From Prevotella sp. 885 (GTDB lineage: Bacteria > Bacteroidota > Bacteroidia > Bacteroidales > Bacteroidaceae), in NCBI RefSeq assembly GCF_002265625.1, contig NZ_NOVE01000019.1, positions 1 through 53,508 on the forward strand: a stretch of 53,508 bases of DNA, given 5' to 3'. Position 1 is the first letter of the stretch, and each line of letters begins with the position of its first letter. The notes beneath the pieces are model-generated. The model had not been told where the DNA came from, made no database searches, and was given only the letters and a program-made list of their open reading frames with translations. Positions 33,361-43,439 of this stretch are shown here, one piece after another. Made by a program: the position numbers and the translations under genes.

Positions 33361-34971
33361 GTGGCTGAAACAAAGTACATATTTGTCACTGGCGGCGTAG
33401 TATCTTCATTAGGTAAAGGAATCATTTCGTCGTCAATCGGTAAGCTCTTGCAGGCAAGAGGTTACAACATCACTATCCAAAAGTTCGACCCATACATCAA
33501 CATCGATCCGGGTACGCTAAACCCTTACGAGCACGGCGAGTGCTACGTTACTGTTGACGGAATGGAGACAGACCTCGACCTCGGCCACTACGAACGCTTC
33601 ACTGGCATACAGACCACTAAGGCGAACTCGCTCACTACGGGACGCATCTATAAGGCTGTTATCGACAAGGAGCGCCGTGGCGACTATCTCGGAAAAACCA
33701 TCCAGGTGGTGCCGCACATAACCGACGAGATTAAGCGAAACGTAAAATCGCTCGGACAGAAATACCATTACGACTTCGTAATAACGGAGATCGGAGGAAC
33801 CATCGGCGACATCGAGAGTGCGCCGTTCATGGAGGCCATCCGACAGCTCAAGTGGGAGCTGGGCAAGAATGCCATAAACATCCACCTCACCTACGTGCCC
33901 TATCTGAGAGCCGCCGGTGAGCTGAAGACAAAGCCGACGCAGCATTCCGTGAAGGAACTGCAGAGCGTGGGCATACAGCCAGACGTGCTTATCCTCCGTA
34001 CGGAGAAGCACCTTGAGGAGCCTGTCCTCAAGAAAGTGGCAAACTTCTGCAACGTCGACCTCGACTGTGTCATTCAGAGCGAAGACCTTCCGAGCATCTA
34101 TGAGGTGCCCATCAACATGCAGAACCAGGGTCTTGACACTGCCATTCTTCGCAAGATGGGCGAGCCTATCGGCGAGAAGCCGTCGCTCGGACCTTGGCGT
34201 GCTTTCCTCGAGCGTCGCAACAACGCCAAGGACACCGTCAACATCGGACTCGTTGGCAAGTACGACCTGCAGGACGCATACAAGTCAATACGTGAGAGCC
34301 TCTCTCACGCCGGAACATACAACGACCGCAAGGTGAACATCACCTTCATCAATTCCGAATACCTCACAGATGACAACGTGGCAGAGAAGCTCGATGGCCA
34401 GGACGGCATCCTCATCTGCCCGGGATTCGGACAGCGTGGCATCGAGGGAAAGATTGTGGCAGCCCACTACTGCCGCACACACAATATCCCCACCTTCGGC
34501 ATCTGCCTCGGCATGCAGATGATGGTCATTGAGTTCGCTCGCAACGTGCTCGGTTACGCCGACGCCAACAGTCGCGAGATGGACGAGAAGACGCCGCATA
34601 ACGTCATCGACATCATGGAGGAGCAGAAGAACATCACCAATATGGGTGGCACAATGCGTCTCGGCGCATACGAATGTGTGCTCAGACAGGGATCGCGCGT
34701 CTTCGACATATATAAGAAGGAGCACATCCAGGAGCGCCATCGCCACCGCTATGAGTTCAACAACGACTTCCAGAAGGAGTATGAGCGTGCCGGCATGCAA
34801 TGCGTGGGACGCAATCCTGAGAGCGACCTCGTAGAGATTGTGGAGATACCGGGAATGAAGTGGTATATCGGAACACAGTTCCATCCCGAATACCAGAGCA
34901 CCGTCCTCCATCCGCATCCCCTCTTCGTCGATTTCATTAAAGCAGCAATAGCGCAAAAAAGCAACAAATAA
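33361..34971 (+). CDS. pyrG: CTP synthase
   Basis: Makes CTP from UTP, ATP and glutamine. The 536-residue product starts at a GTG (33361), giving VAETKYIFVTGGVVSSLGKG; the frame is open further upstream, but the promoter excludes that. The synthetase domain includes QKFDPYINIDPGTLNP and GHYERF. The glutamine amidotransferase domain has the catalytic Cys382 in GICLGMQMM and His508/Glu510 in HPEY. Standard length. yidC follows after 29 bp and is probably co-transcribed. Confidence 0.97.
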   Translation: MAETKYIFVTGGVVSSLGKGIISSSIGKLLQARGYNITIQKFDPYINIDPGTLNPYEHGECYVTVDGMETDLDLGHYERFTGIQTTKANSLTTGRIYKAVIDKERRGDYLGKTIQVVPHITDEIKRNVKSLGQKYHYDFVITEIGGTIGDIESAPFMEAIRQLKWELGKNAINIHLTYVPYLRAAGELKTKPTQHSVKELQSVGIQPDVLILRTEKHLEEPVLKKVANFCNVDLDCVIQSEDLPSIYEVPINMQNQGLDTAILRKMGEPIGEKPSLGPWRAFLERRNNAKDTVNIGLVGKYDLQDAYKSIRESLSHAGTYNDRKVNITFINSEYLTDDNVAEKLDGQDGILICPGFGQRGIEGKIVAAHYCRTHNIPTFGICLGMQMMVIEFARNVLGYADANSREMDEKTPHNVIDIMEEQKNITNMGGTMRLGAYECVLRQGSRVFDIYKKEHIQERHRHRYEFNNDFQKEYERAGMQCVGRNPESDLVEIVEIPGMKWYIGTQFHPEYQSTVLHPHPLFVDFIKAAIAQKSNK

Positions 34972-35000
34972 AAATTAATAAATAATAATTAAAACAGATC

Positions 35001-36902
35001 GTGGACAAAAACAACATCATCGGCATTACTCTTATAGCCGCCGTCATCATCGGATATGGCATCTGGAGCCGGCCATCTGCAGAGCAGGTGGCAGCACAGA
35101 AGCAGAAGGATTCCATTGAGAACGTGGCAAGGATGAAAGCCGAAAATGCTGCAAAACTGGCAGCACAGCAGAAGACTGCACAAGCCAAGGCTGCTGCAGA
35201 AGCCGACACCACAGCTCTCTTCTATGCAGCTCTGCAGGGCAAAGCACAGGACGTAACGCTGAAGAACAAGGACCTCAGCCTTACCCTCAACACCAAGGGA
35301 GGCATGGTGACGAAGGCTGTCATCAAGAACTTTGAGGACCGCAACGACAACAAGGACGTGACGCTCTTCGACGGCAAGACGCAGAGCCTTAACTTCGCCC
35401 TCGCTGCCAAAAGTGTGAACATAAACACGGCTGACCTCTATTTCACACCGTCTGAACGTACCGACTCCACTGTGACGATGACCGCAGAAGCCGGCAAGGG
35501 CAAGGCGCTCATCATCAGGTATCGTCTCGGAAGCGACTATATGCTCCACACTCAGCTTCAGGCTGTAGGACTGGGTGGCGACTTCGCTCCCTCTGCCACA
35601 CAGATGGACGTACAGTGGAAGGACCTTATCCGCCAGCAGGAGCGCGGCTTCACCTTCGAGAACCGCTACTCTTCGCTCACATATCACAAGGCGGACGGCG
35701 GCACCGACTATCTCTCTGAGGCTAAGGAGGTGAAGGACGAGACCATAGAGAAGAAGATTGACTGGGTGGCTTTCAAGAACCAGTTCTTCTCTGCCGTGAT
35801 GATTGCCAAAAACGACTTCGCCGAGAACGCCGTTATGACCAGCATCCCGCAGGAGAAGGGTTCGGGCTACCTGAAGCAGTACGAGGCTAAGATGAAGACT
35901 TTCTTCGACCCCACCGGAGCCACACCGTCAGAGTTCGACTTCTATTTCGGACCTAACGACTTCCGTCTCCTCAAGCGCATCGAGAAGGAATGCTCATTCA
36001 ATAAGGACCTCGAGATGCAGCGCCTCGTCTACCTCGGATGGCCGCTCTTCCGCATCATCAACCGTTGGTTCACCATCTACGTCTTCGACTTCCTTACAGG
36101 ACTCAACATCAACATGGGTATCGTCCTGATTCTCATTACGCTGCTCCTGAAGCTCATCACCTATCCGATGGTGAAGAAGAGCTACATGTCGTCTGCAAAG
36201 ATGCGTGTGCTGAAGCCGAAACTTGAGGAAGCCACAAAGCACCTCAATAAGCCCGAGGACCAGATGCAGAAACAGCAGGCCATGATGGCGGAATACTCCA
36301 AGTACGGCGTGTCGCCTCTCTCTGGCTGTCTGCCGATGCTCATACAGATGCCTATCTGGATTGCAATGTTCAACTTCGTGCCGAACGCCATCCAGCTCCG
36401 AGGCGAGAGCTTCCTTTGGATAAAGGATCTCTCTACGTATGACCCCATCATCGAGTGGAACACCAATCTCTGGCTTATCGGCGACCACCTCTCGCTCACA
36501 TGTATTCTCTTCTGCGTGGCAAACATCCTCTACTCGCTGATGACCATGCGCCAGCAGCGCGACCAGATGGTCGGACAGCAGGCTGAGCAGATGAAGATGA
36601 TGCAGTGGATGATGTTCCTCATGCCGGTGATGTTCTTCTTCATGTTCAACGACTACTCGGCTGGTCTTAACTTCTATTACTTCATCTCGCTGTTCTTCAG
36701 CGCCGCCATCATGTGGACGCTCCGCAAGACCACCAATGACGAGAAGCTCCTCGCCATCCTCGAGAAGAAGTATGAGGAAAACAAGAACAATCCTAAGAAG
36801 CTCAGCGGACTGGCTGCACGTCTCCAGGCCATGCAGGAGCAGCAGCAGGAACTCCAGCGTAAGCGTGAGGAACTCGAGCGCAAGCGCAAGGGACTTCAGT
36901 AA
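35001..36902 (+). CDS. yidC: Membrane protein insertase YidC
   Basis: Inserts and folds inner-membrane proteins, alone or with SecYEG. The 633-residue product starts at a GTG (35001). It has an N-terminal membrane segment (IIGITLIAAVIIGYGIW), a large periplasmic domain (about 60-350) and the conserved C-terminal membrane core. The core contains LTGLNINMGIVLILITLLLKL, YPMVKKSYMSSAKM and SGCLPMLIQMPIWIAMF. A charged C-terminal coiled coil (about 585-633; QEQQQELQRKREELERKRK) is suited to ribosome contact. This length and layout are normal for Bacteroidetes. Confidence 0.96.
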   Translation: MDKNNIIGITLIAAVIIGYGIWSRPSAEQVAAQKQKDSIENVARMKAENAAKLAAQQKTAQAKAAAEADTTALFYAALQGKAQDVTLKNKDLSLTLNTKGGMVTKAVIKNFEDRNDNKDVTLFDGKTQSLNFALAAKSVNINTADLYFTPSERTDSTVTMTAEAGKGKALIIRYRLGSDYMLHTQLQAVGLGGDFAPSATQMDVQWKDLIRQQERGFTFENRYSSLTYHKADGGTDYLSEAKEVKDETIEKKIDWVAFKNQFFSAVMIAKNDFAENAVMTSIPQEKGSGYLKQYEAKMKTFFDPTGATPSEFDFYFGPNDFRLLKRIEKECSFNKDLEMQRLVYLGWPLFRIINRWFTIYVFDFLTGLNINMGIVLILITLLLKLITYPMVKKSYMSSAKMRVLKPKLEEATKHLNKPEDQMQKQQAMMAEYSKYGVSPLSGCLPMLIQMPIWIAMFNFVPNAIQLRGESFLWIKDLSTYDPIIEWNTNLWLIGDHLSLTCILFCVANILYSLMTMRQQRDQMVGQQAEQMKMMQWMMFLMPVMFFFMFNDYSAGLNFYYFISLFFSAAIMWTLRKTTNDEKLLAILEKKYEENKNNPKKLSGLAARLQAMQEQQQELQRKREELERKRKGLQ

Positions 36903-36909
36903 TACATAA

Positions 36910-37024
36910 TAGTAGCGGAGGTTTCCAGCCTCCGCAGCATCCAAAAAAGAAGATTAGTTTCTTTCAGGCTTTAGATAAATGGGGCTGTTTGCTGCGGAGG
37001 TTTGATACCTTAGCTACTTTTTTT
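36910..37024 (+). terminator. Compound terminator after yidC
   Basis: An outer pairing AGTAGC..AGGT/ACCT..GCTACT encloses a perfect 10-bp inner stem, CCTCCGCAGC (about 36929-36938) with GCTGCGGAGG (36990-36999), and a run of Ts ends it. A competing local hairpin, GCGGAGG/CCTCCGC at 36915-36935, shares one arm, so two folds are possible. Confidence 0.7.
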
Positions 37025-37070
37025 ATTTCTTCAGAAAACACCAGAAAAATACGCCTAACTAAAACAAACT

Positions 37071-39242
37071 ATGAACAAGACATTATCAACCATCGCTGTC
37101 GCCGCCGCAATCGGTTGCGCCAGCATCAATGCCGAAGCACAGACCATGATCGGTAAGACCACGGACGTGGCTGCCATCAGCAAGGGCGACCGCATGACGC
37201 CGGAGACACTCTGGGCAATGGGACGCATCGGAGGAGCAGCTGCTTCTCCCGACGGCAAGACAGTAGCTTACCAGGTGGGCTATTACAGCGTGAAGCAGAA
37301 CAAGAGCCACCAGATGCTCTACACCGTCAGCGCTGACGGAAAGCTACAGCGTACGCTCACCACTACGGCTGCCAGCGAAACTGACGCTGCATGGATTGAC
37401 GGTGGAAAGCGCATCGCATTCCTCACCAAGGGTCAGCTCTGGAGCATGAACGCCGACGGATCTGACCGCCGACAGCTCACCAAGAGTGACATCGACATCG
37501 AAGGATTCCGCTTCTCGCCCGACGAGAAGAAGGTCATCCTCATCAAGTCGCTCCCCTATCACGAAAGCATCAAGAAGAATCCGGACGACCTGCCATTGGC
37601 TTCAGGCCGACTGGTGACCGACCTCAATTATCGCCACTGGGACCATTACGTTGAGTCCGTGGCTCATCCCTTTGTTGCCAATGTCACAGCCGAGGGCGTC
37701 GACAATGGCAAAGACATCATCGAAGGCGAACCGTATGAGTGCCCGATGGCTCCCTTCGGAGGCGTGGAGCAGCTCGCTTGGAGCCCCGACTCGAAGACCA
37801 TCGCTTACACATGCCGCAAGAAGACAGGCGTCAATTACGCCACTTCCACCGACTCTGACATCTATCTTTATAATGTAGAGACCGGCTCTACCAAGAATAT
37901 CTGCAAGCCCGAGGGATATAAGGACCCCGAGTATGACCCCACAAAGACCAAGAAAGACCAAGCCATCAACCATCAGCAGGGCGACCTCAATATGGGCTAT
38001 GACATCAATCCCAAGTTCTCGCCCGACGGCAAGTTCGTGGCTTGGCAGTCAATGAAGCACGACGGATATGAGAGCGACCGCAACCGACTCTGCGTCTACA
38101 ATCTCGCCACCGGTGAGAAGACATACGTGGCAGAGAAGTTCGACTCTAACGTGGACGACTACTGCTGGGCTGCCGACTCGCGCACGCTCTACTTCATCGG
38201 TTGCTGGCATGCCTGCGTCAATATGTATCAGACCAATCTCAACGGCGACGTACGTCAGCTTACTGACGACTGGATGGACTTCGGTTCGCTCCAGATGCTC
38301 GGCAACACAGGCAAGATTCTCGCCTCACGCCATAGTATCTCTCAGGGCGACGAGCTTTACGTCATCACTCCCGGAAAGGACGTCAAGAAAACCAAGATTA
38401 AGCAGATAACCTCAGAGAACAAGGCTTTCTACGATCAGCTTGAGATGGGCAAGGTGCAGCAGCGCTGGGTGGAGACCACCGACGGCAAGCAGATGCTCGT
38501 ATGGGTAATCCTCCCGCCTCACTTCGATCCTAACAAGAAGTATCCTGCACTCCTCTTCTGCGAGGGTGGACCTCAAAGCCCCGTCAGCCAGTTCTGGAGC
38601 TACCGCTGGAACTTCCAGATTATGGCAGCCAACGACTACGTGGTCATCGCTCCCAACCGCCGCGGACTCCCCGGCTTCGGATCAGAATGGAACGAGGCTG
38701 TGTCAGGCGACTGGACCGGCCAGTGCATGGACGACTATCTCTCTGCCATTGACGACGCCGCCAACAATCTCCCCTACGTCGACAAGGACCGCCTCGGATG
38801 TGTAGGCGCCAGCTTCGGAGGCTTCTCGGTATATTATCTCGCCGGCCACCACAACAAGCGCTTCAAGGCATTCATCGCCCACGACGGAGCCTTCAACCTC
38901 GAGTCGATGTATACCGACACCGAGGAGGCATGGTTCTCCAACTGGGAGTACGACGACGCATACTGGAACAAGGACAAGACAGACCGTGCCCGCCGCACCT
39001 ACGAAAACTCACCGCACAAGTTCGTAGACAAGTGGGACACACCAATCCTCTGCATCCACGGCGAAATGGACTATCGCATCAACGCCAACCAGGGCTTCGG
39101 CGCTTTCAACGCCGCCCGTCTCCGTGGCATCCCCGCCGAGCTCCTCATCTTCCCCGACGAAAACCACTGGGTGCTCAAACCTCAGAACGGCGTGCTCTGG
39201 CAGCGCACCTTCTTCGGATGGCTCGATAAGTGGCTCAAGTAA
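37071..39242 (+). CDS. S9-family (DPP5-like) dipeptidyl peptidase
   Basis: The 723-residue product has a signal peptide (about 1-24, ending INAEAQ), a seven-bladed-type propeller (about 40-440) and a C-terminal alpha/beta hydrolase domain. The propeller has repeated SPDGK/SPDSK turns (for example AAASPDGKTVAYQV). The hydrolase domain has catalytic Ser581 in GASFGG, Asp667 in HGEMDYRI and His699 in DENHW. This is the layout of S9C peptidases such as periplasmic DPP5 of Porphyromonas, which release dipeptides. The next gene is an MFS carrier, so products may be imported by it. The start ATG follows an A-rich leader. Confidence 0.88.
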   Translation: MNKTLSTIAVAAAIGCASINAEAQTMIGKTTDVAAISKGDRMTPETLWAMGRIGGAAASPDGKTVAYQVGYYSVKQNKSHQMLYTVSADGKLQRTLTTTAASETDAAWIDGGKRIAFLTKGQLWSMNADGSDRRQLTKSDIDIEGFRFSPDEKKVILIKSLPYHESIKKNPDDLPLASGRLVTDLNYRHWDHYVESVAHPFVANVTAEGVDNGKDIIEGEPYECPMAPFGGVEQLAWSPDSKTIAYTCRKKTGVNYATSTDSDIYLYNVETGSTKNICKPEGYKDPEYDPTKTKKDQAINHQQGDLNMGYDINPKFSPDGKFVAWQSMKHDGYESDRNRLCVYNLATGEKTYVAEKFDSNVDDYCWAADSRTLYFIGCWHACVNMYQTNLNGDVRQLTDDWMDFGSLQMLGNTGKILASRHSISQGDELYVITPGKDVKKTKIKQITSENKAFYDQLEMGKVQQRWVETTDGKQMLVWVILPPHFDPNKKYPALLFCEGGPQSPVSQFWSYRWNFQIMAANDYVVIAPNRRGLPGFGSEWNEAVSGDWTGQCMDDYLSAIDDAANNLPYVDKDRLGCVGASFGGFSVYYLAGHHNKRFKAFIAHDGAFNLESMYTDTEEAWFSNWEYDDAYWNKDKTDRARRTYENSPHKFVDKWDTPILCIHGEMDYRINANQGFGAFNAARLRGIPAELLIFPDENHWVLKPQNGVLWQRTFFGWLDKWLK

Positions 39243-39281
39243 CAAGTAATAAATAATAAATACTAAATAATAAATTAAGAA

Positions 39282-40682
39282 ATGCAGAAATTAAGCGATT
39301 CTCCAGCTATGCGCTGGACAGCCCTTGTGCTCCTTGCGAGCGCAATGTTCTTCGCCTACATCTTCGTAGACGTACTTTCACCGCTTCAGGGACTGCTGCA
39401 GACACAGCGCGGATGGGATCCTGACGCCTATGGTCACTTTGCAGGTTCCGAGCCGTTCCTCAACGTGTTCGTGTTCTTCCTCATCTTCGCAGGAATTATC
39501 CTCGACAAGATGGGCGTACGCTTCACAGCCGTCCTCTCCGGAGTGGTAATGGTGCTTGGCGCAGCCATCAACTGGTATGCCGTCACCGACCTCTTCGATG
39601 CGTCTTCAGCAAAGACCTTCATGGACAACACACTCAATCTGCCGCAAGCATGGTGGAACGTCACACCTTGGTATGACGGAATGCCCGCTTCAGCCAAGCT
39701 CTCAGCCATCGGCTTCATGATATTCGGTTGCGGCGCAGAGATGGCAGGCATCACCGTCAGCCGTGGTATCGTCAAGTGGTTCACAGGCCACGAGATGGCA
39801 CTCGCCATGGGCATCGAGATGGCCATAGCCCGTATCGGCGTAGCAGTCGTAATGCTCGGCTCACCCTTCCTGGCTTCCATCAATCCCATCAGCGTCAGCC
39901 GTCCTGTAGCAGCCTCTCTGCTCCTCGTCTGCATCGGCCTCATCTGCTTCATCTCTTACGGCTTCATGGACAAGAAGCTCGACGCACAGGGCGCCGAAGA
40001 AGAAAAGGACGATCCCTTCAAGGTGTCAGACATCGGCAAGATTCTCTCGCTCCGCATGTTCTGGGTAGTGGCATTGCTCTGCGTGCTCTATTATTCAGCC
40101 ATCTTCCCCTTCCAGAAGTACGCTATCAACATGCTCCAGTGCAACCTCCACTTCACAGCCGAGCAGGCAGGACAGGTGTTCTTCATGTTCCCGCTTGGTG
40201 CAGCAGCCGTAACACCGTTCCTCGGCAACTTCCTCGACCGTAAGGGCAAGGGAGCTTCCATGCTCATCCTCGGAGCCGTGCTCATGATCGTGTGCCACCT
40301 GATTTTCGCTTTCGTTGTGCCCACCACACAAAGCGTCATCATCACCCTCGCCGCCATCATCGTTCTCGGCATCTCCTTCTCGCTCGTCCCTGCAGCCCTC
40401 TGGCCCTCTGTGCCCAAGCTCATCGACGGCAAGCTGCTCGGTTCTGCCTACGCCCTCATCTTCTGGATTCAGAACATCGGCCTCTACGCATTCCCGATGA
40501 TCATCGGTAGCGTTCTGAAGGCAAGCAACCCCGGAGTGACCGACCCTCTCCAGTACAACTACACCGTACCTATGGTGGTCTTCGCCTCTCTCGGCGTAGC
40601 AGCCCTCTTCCTCGGACTCTATCTTAAGGCCATCGACCGCAAGGGCGGTTACGGACTGGAAGAGCCTAACATCAAGAAATAA
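39282..40682 (+). CDS. MFS transporter, MFSD1-like
   Basis: The 466-residue product has about twelve hydrophobic membrane spans, a cytoplasmic linker near residue 235-250 (KKLDAQGAEEEKDDPFK) and the MFS-like FFLIFAGIILDKMGVRF segment after the second span. The overall pattern resembles Bacteroidetes homologues of eukaryotic MFSD1, a dipeptide carrier. It lies 39 bp after the DPP5-like peptidase gene, so uptake of dipeptides is a reasonable inference. A sugar-phosphate or organic-acid carrier cannot be excluded. Confidence 0.78.
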   Translation: MQKLSDSPAMRWTALVLLASAMFFAYIFVDVLSPLQGLLQTQRGWDPDAYGHFAGSEPFLNVFVFFLIFAGIILDKMGVRFTAVLSGVVMVLGAAINWYAVTDLFDASSAKTFMDNTLNLPQAWWNVTPWYDGMPASAKLSAIGFMIFGCGAEMAGITVSRGIVKWFTGHEMALAMGIEMAIARIGVAVVMLGSPFLASINPISVSRPVAASLLLVCIGLICFISYGFMDKKLDAQGAEEEKDDPFKVSDIGKILSLRMFWVVALLCVLYYSAIFPFQKYAINMLQCNLHFTAEQAGQVFFMFPLGAAAVTPFLGNFLDRKGKGASMLILGAVLMIVCHLIFAFVVPTTQSVIITLAAIIVLGISFSLVPAALWPSVPKLIDGKLLGSAYALIFWIQNIGLYAFPMIIGSVLKASNPGVTDPLQYNYTVPMVVFASLGVAALFLGLYLKAIDRKGGYGLEEPNIKK

Positions 40683-40699
40683 GAAAACATTTATATATA

Positions 40700-40738
40700 C
40701 AGTTTAGGAGTTAAGGAATTTCTTTAACTCCTAAACTG
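40700..40738 (+). terminator. Hairpin between the MFS and M6 protease genes
   Basis: CAGTTTAGGAGTTAAG (40700-40715) pairs perfectly with CTTTAACTCCTAAACTG (one extra T). Only CTTTAAT follows rather than a T-run, and the next ATG is 26 bp on, so it may be a weak terminator or mRNA processing/stability element. Confidence 0.55.
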
Positions 40739-40764
40739 CTTTAATAACCCCATCAACTATAGAC

Positions 40765-43332
40765 ATGTCTAAACACATCGCCATTCTTGCCCTTGGCCTT
40801 CTTGCTTCGGCTGCCTCACACGCCGTTCCCGCCAAGCGCATCAAGACCGCCGTCAAGCAACCCGACGGCACGTCCCTCATCATCACCGTACGAGGCGACG
40901 AACACTTCCATTTCACATCCACCGAAGACGGCATGCCCCTCATCCAAGCCACAGACGGGGCTTACTGTTACGCCGTGCTCGATAAGGACGGACGCCTTGC
41001 GCCTTCCTCACAGATAGCTCACGCTCCCTCCGCACGCAGCGCCCAGGAGCTTAGCTTCCTCCGCACTTACACCTCTCAGGCTGAGAAGGTGAAGCAGATC
41101 GGATCAGAACGCCGCGCAGCACGCAATGCCTCACGCATAGCACGCCTCCAGAAACGCGCACCGCACAAGATGGTAGGAGCTGGCGGAGGCGAAGGCATCG
41201 GAGTGACCGGCAAGCGCAAGGGACTCGTCATCCTCGTCAACTTCCAGGACACGAAGATGATGCGCACACATACGCAGGCAGAATGGAACGACTACTTCAA
41301 CCTCAAGGGCTATTCCAAGCTCAACAATTCAGGTTCCGTACACGACTATTTCTACAATCAGAGCTACGGTCTCTTCGACCTTGAGTTTGACGTCGTAGGA
41401 CCCGTCACCGTATCGAAGAAGATGGCTGCCTACGGAGCCAACGACGCTTACGGCAATGATGTCGACCCCGCAGGAATGGTGTACGAGGCATGTCAGCTCG
41501 CTGCCGACCAGGTAAACTTCGCCGACTACGACTGGGACGGCGACGGCGAAGTAGATCAGGTTTATCTCATCTATGCCGGATACGGCGAGGCTGCCAACAG
41601 CAACACTCTCGCCAACACCATCTGGCAGCACGAATGGAATTTGGATGAAGCCGGATACAGCCTCACCATCGACGGCGTCAGAATCAACACCTACGGATGC
41701 TCCTCAGAGCTTAACGGCGACAGCGGAGGATCCATGGACGGCATCGGCACAGCATGCCACGAGTTCAGCCATTGCCTCGGCATTCCTGACCTCTACGACA
41801 CCTCCGGCAACGGCAATTACGGCATGGACGAATGGGACCTCATGGACTACGGTTCGTACGCCGGCGACGGATATCGCCCCGTAGGCTACAATTCGTACGA
41901 GCGCTGGGTGAGCGGATGGCTGCAGCCCACCGAGCTTTCCTCGCCATGCTTCGTCAAGGACATGAAGGCACTCTCGGAAAGCCCTGAGGCTTACATCGTC
42001 TATAACGACGCCCACCCCACAGAATATTATCTGCTCGAGAACCGTCAGGGCACAGGCAACGACGAGGAGATACCATCAAGCGGAATGCTCGTTATCCATG
42101 TCGACTATGACTATAACGCTTGGGAGACCAACACCATCAACAACCGGTCTTACCATCAGCGCTTCACCATCATCCCAGCCGACAATCAGCGCACCTCTGC
42201 CACCAACTTCGCCGACACATATCCCGGCACCATGCGCAACACCTCGCTTACCGACACCTCCACGCCCGCTGCCGCACTCTATAACGCCAACAAGGACGGA
42301 CGCAAGTTTATGGGCAAGCCCATTACCGAGATAAGCGAGAGCCTCCAGGGCCTCGTCTCGTTCACATTCATGGGTGGCGAGACGGTCAACACTCCCTCCG
42401 ACCTCGCCTCGCAGGACATCACGGCAGACGCCTTCCGCGCCACATGGAGCGCCGTGGAGGAAGCCGATTCTTACAATGTGGAGCTGCGCGAAAGCTCGGC
42501 TGACGCCTCTCCCGAGGCATGCCAGCTCGTCAGCGAAGACCTCTCCGGATGGGGAGCCAATCTCAAGTCGGACGGCAACACCGACATCTCTTCCAAGCTG
42601 GACGACATGATGTCCACAGAGGGATGGACCGGCATAAAGGTGTTCGAGGGCATCGGCTGCGCAAAGCTCGGCAGCGCAAAGGTGCAGGGCGAGCTAACCT
42701 CTCCCCTCCTCACCAATCTCCAGTCGGACGCCATCACCGTGCGCATCCTCACCAAGCCTTACGGCGCTGACGAGGCACGCTTCACGCTCTATCTTACTGC
42801 CTCTGACGGATCGGACATCTCGTCATGCGACATCACTCCCGACGGCACTCTCACCACCGTTGTCCTCGACAACAAGGACGCCTCAGACTGTCGTCTGACC
42901 ATCAAGCCCAAGAAGCGCGGCTACGTATGCAAGGTGGCTGTCTATGACGGCGACTTCACCGAGGACGACTTCACAGCCTCTCCCGCCACAGCACCACGTA
43001 AAGCCACACAGAAGATAAACGACATCAGCGAACCGCTCTACAGCTTCTCGGACCTCAACGCCGCCTCCACTTACCAGTGGCGCGTACAGGCTGTGAAGGG
43101 CACGGTCTTCTCTCCGTGGAGCCCGTGGCAGACAGTGGTCCTCAACGCTGCCTCTTCCATCTCCGGCACCGTAGCCACAGCCACGCTCACCCCCTCCACA
43201 CCAGTCGACCTCTTCTCTGCCGACGGCACATGGCTACGCCACACCACCTACGGAGAGTTCCTTGACACCCCCGCCCACCACGGCGTCTTCATACTCAAAA
43301 CCAAGGAAGGCGTAGCGAAAGTGGTGAGATAA
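40765..43332 (+). CDS. Secreted M6-family zinc metalloprotease, likely T9SS cargo
   Basis: The 855-residue product has a signal peptide (about 1-20, ending SHA) and an N-terminal prodomain region (VKQPDGTSLIITVRGDEHFH). The protease domain has the zinc motif HEFSHCLGIPD (His332, Glu333, His336, Asp342) as in immune-inhibitor-A-type M6 peptidases. The C-terminal half carries FN3-like parts (DAFRATWSAVEEADSYNVEL; TYQWRVQAVKGTVF) around a beta-sandwich. The last 50 residues (PVDLFSADGTWLRHTTYG, then GVFILKTKEGVAKVVR) resemble the type A sorting domain of type IX secretion. Its substrates are unknown. Confidence 0.87.
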   Translation: MSKHIAILALGLLASAASHAVPAKRIKTAVKQPDGTSLIITVRGDEHFHFTSTEDGMPLIQATDGAYCYAVLDKDGRLAPSSQIAHAPSARSAQELSFLRTYTSQAEKVKQIGSERRAARNASRIARLQKRAPHKMVGAGGGEGIGVTGKRKGLVILVNFQDTKMMRTHTQAEWNDYFNLKGYSKLNNSGSVHDYFYNQSYGLFDLEFDVVGPVTVSKKMAAYGANDAYGNDVDPAGMVYEACQLAADQVNFADYDWDGDGEVDQVYLIYAGYGEAANSNTLANTIWQHEWNLDEAGYSLTIDGVRINTYGCSSELNGDSGGSMDGIGTACHEFSHCLGIPDLYDTSGNGNYGMDEWDLMDYGSYAGDGYRPVGYNSYERWVSGWLQPTELSSPCFVKDMKALSESPEAYIVYNDAHPTEYYLLENRQGTGNDEEIPSSGMLVIHVDYDYNAWETNTINNRSYHQRFTIIPADNQRTSATNFADTYPGTMRNTSLTDTSTPAAALYNANKDGRKFMGKPITEISESLQGLVSFTFMGGETVNTPSDLASQDITADAFRATWSAVEEADSYNVELRESSADASPEACQLVSEDLSGWGANLKSDGNTDISSKLDDMMSTEGWTGIKVFEGIGCAKLGSAKVQGELTSPLLTNLQSDAITVRILTKPYGADEARFTLYLTASDGSDISSCDITPDGTLTTVVLDNKDASDCRLTIKPKKRGYVCKVAVYDGDFTEDDFTASPATAPRKATQKINDISEPLYSFSDLNAASTYQWRVQAVKGTVFSPWSPWQTVVLNAASSISGTVATATLTPSTPVDLFSADGTWLRHTTYGEFLDTPAHHGVFILKTKEGVAKVVR

Positions 43333-43358
43333 TAAGACGTGCAGATATTATAATCAAT

Positions 43359-43401
43359 AAAAAAGGGAAGTCGTTATACACAGTAACGGCTTCCTTTTTT
43401 T
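43359..43401 (+). terminator. Terminator after the M6 protease gene
   Basis: GGAAGtCGTTA pairs with TAACGgCTTCC around a short loop, and a run of seven Ts follows. Confidence 0.85.
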
Positions 43402-43439
43402 ATTATATATCTGCTATGGGAGGCTGCGTGGTTCCACCA

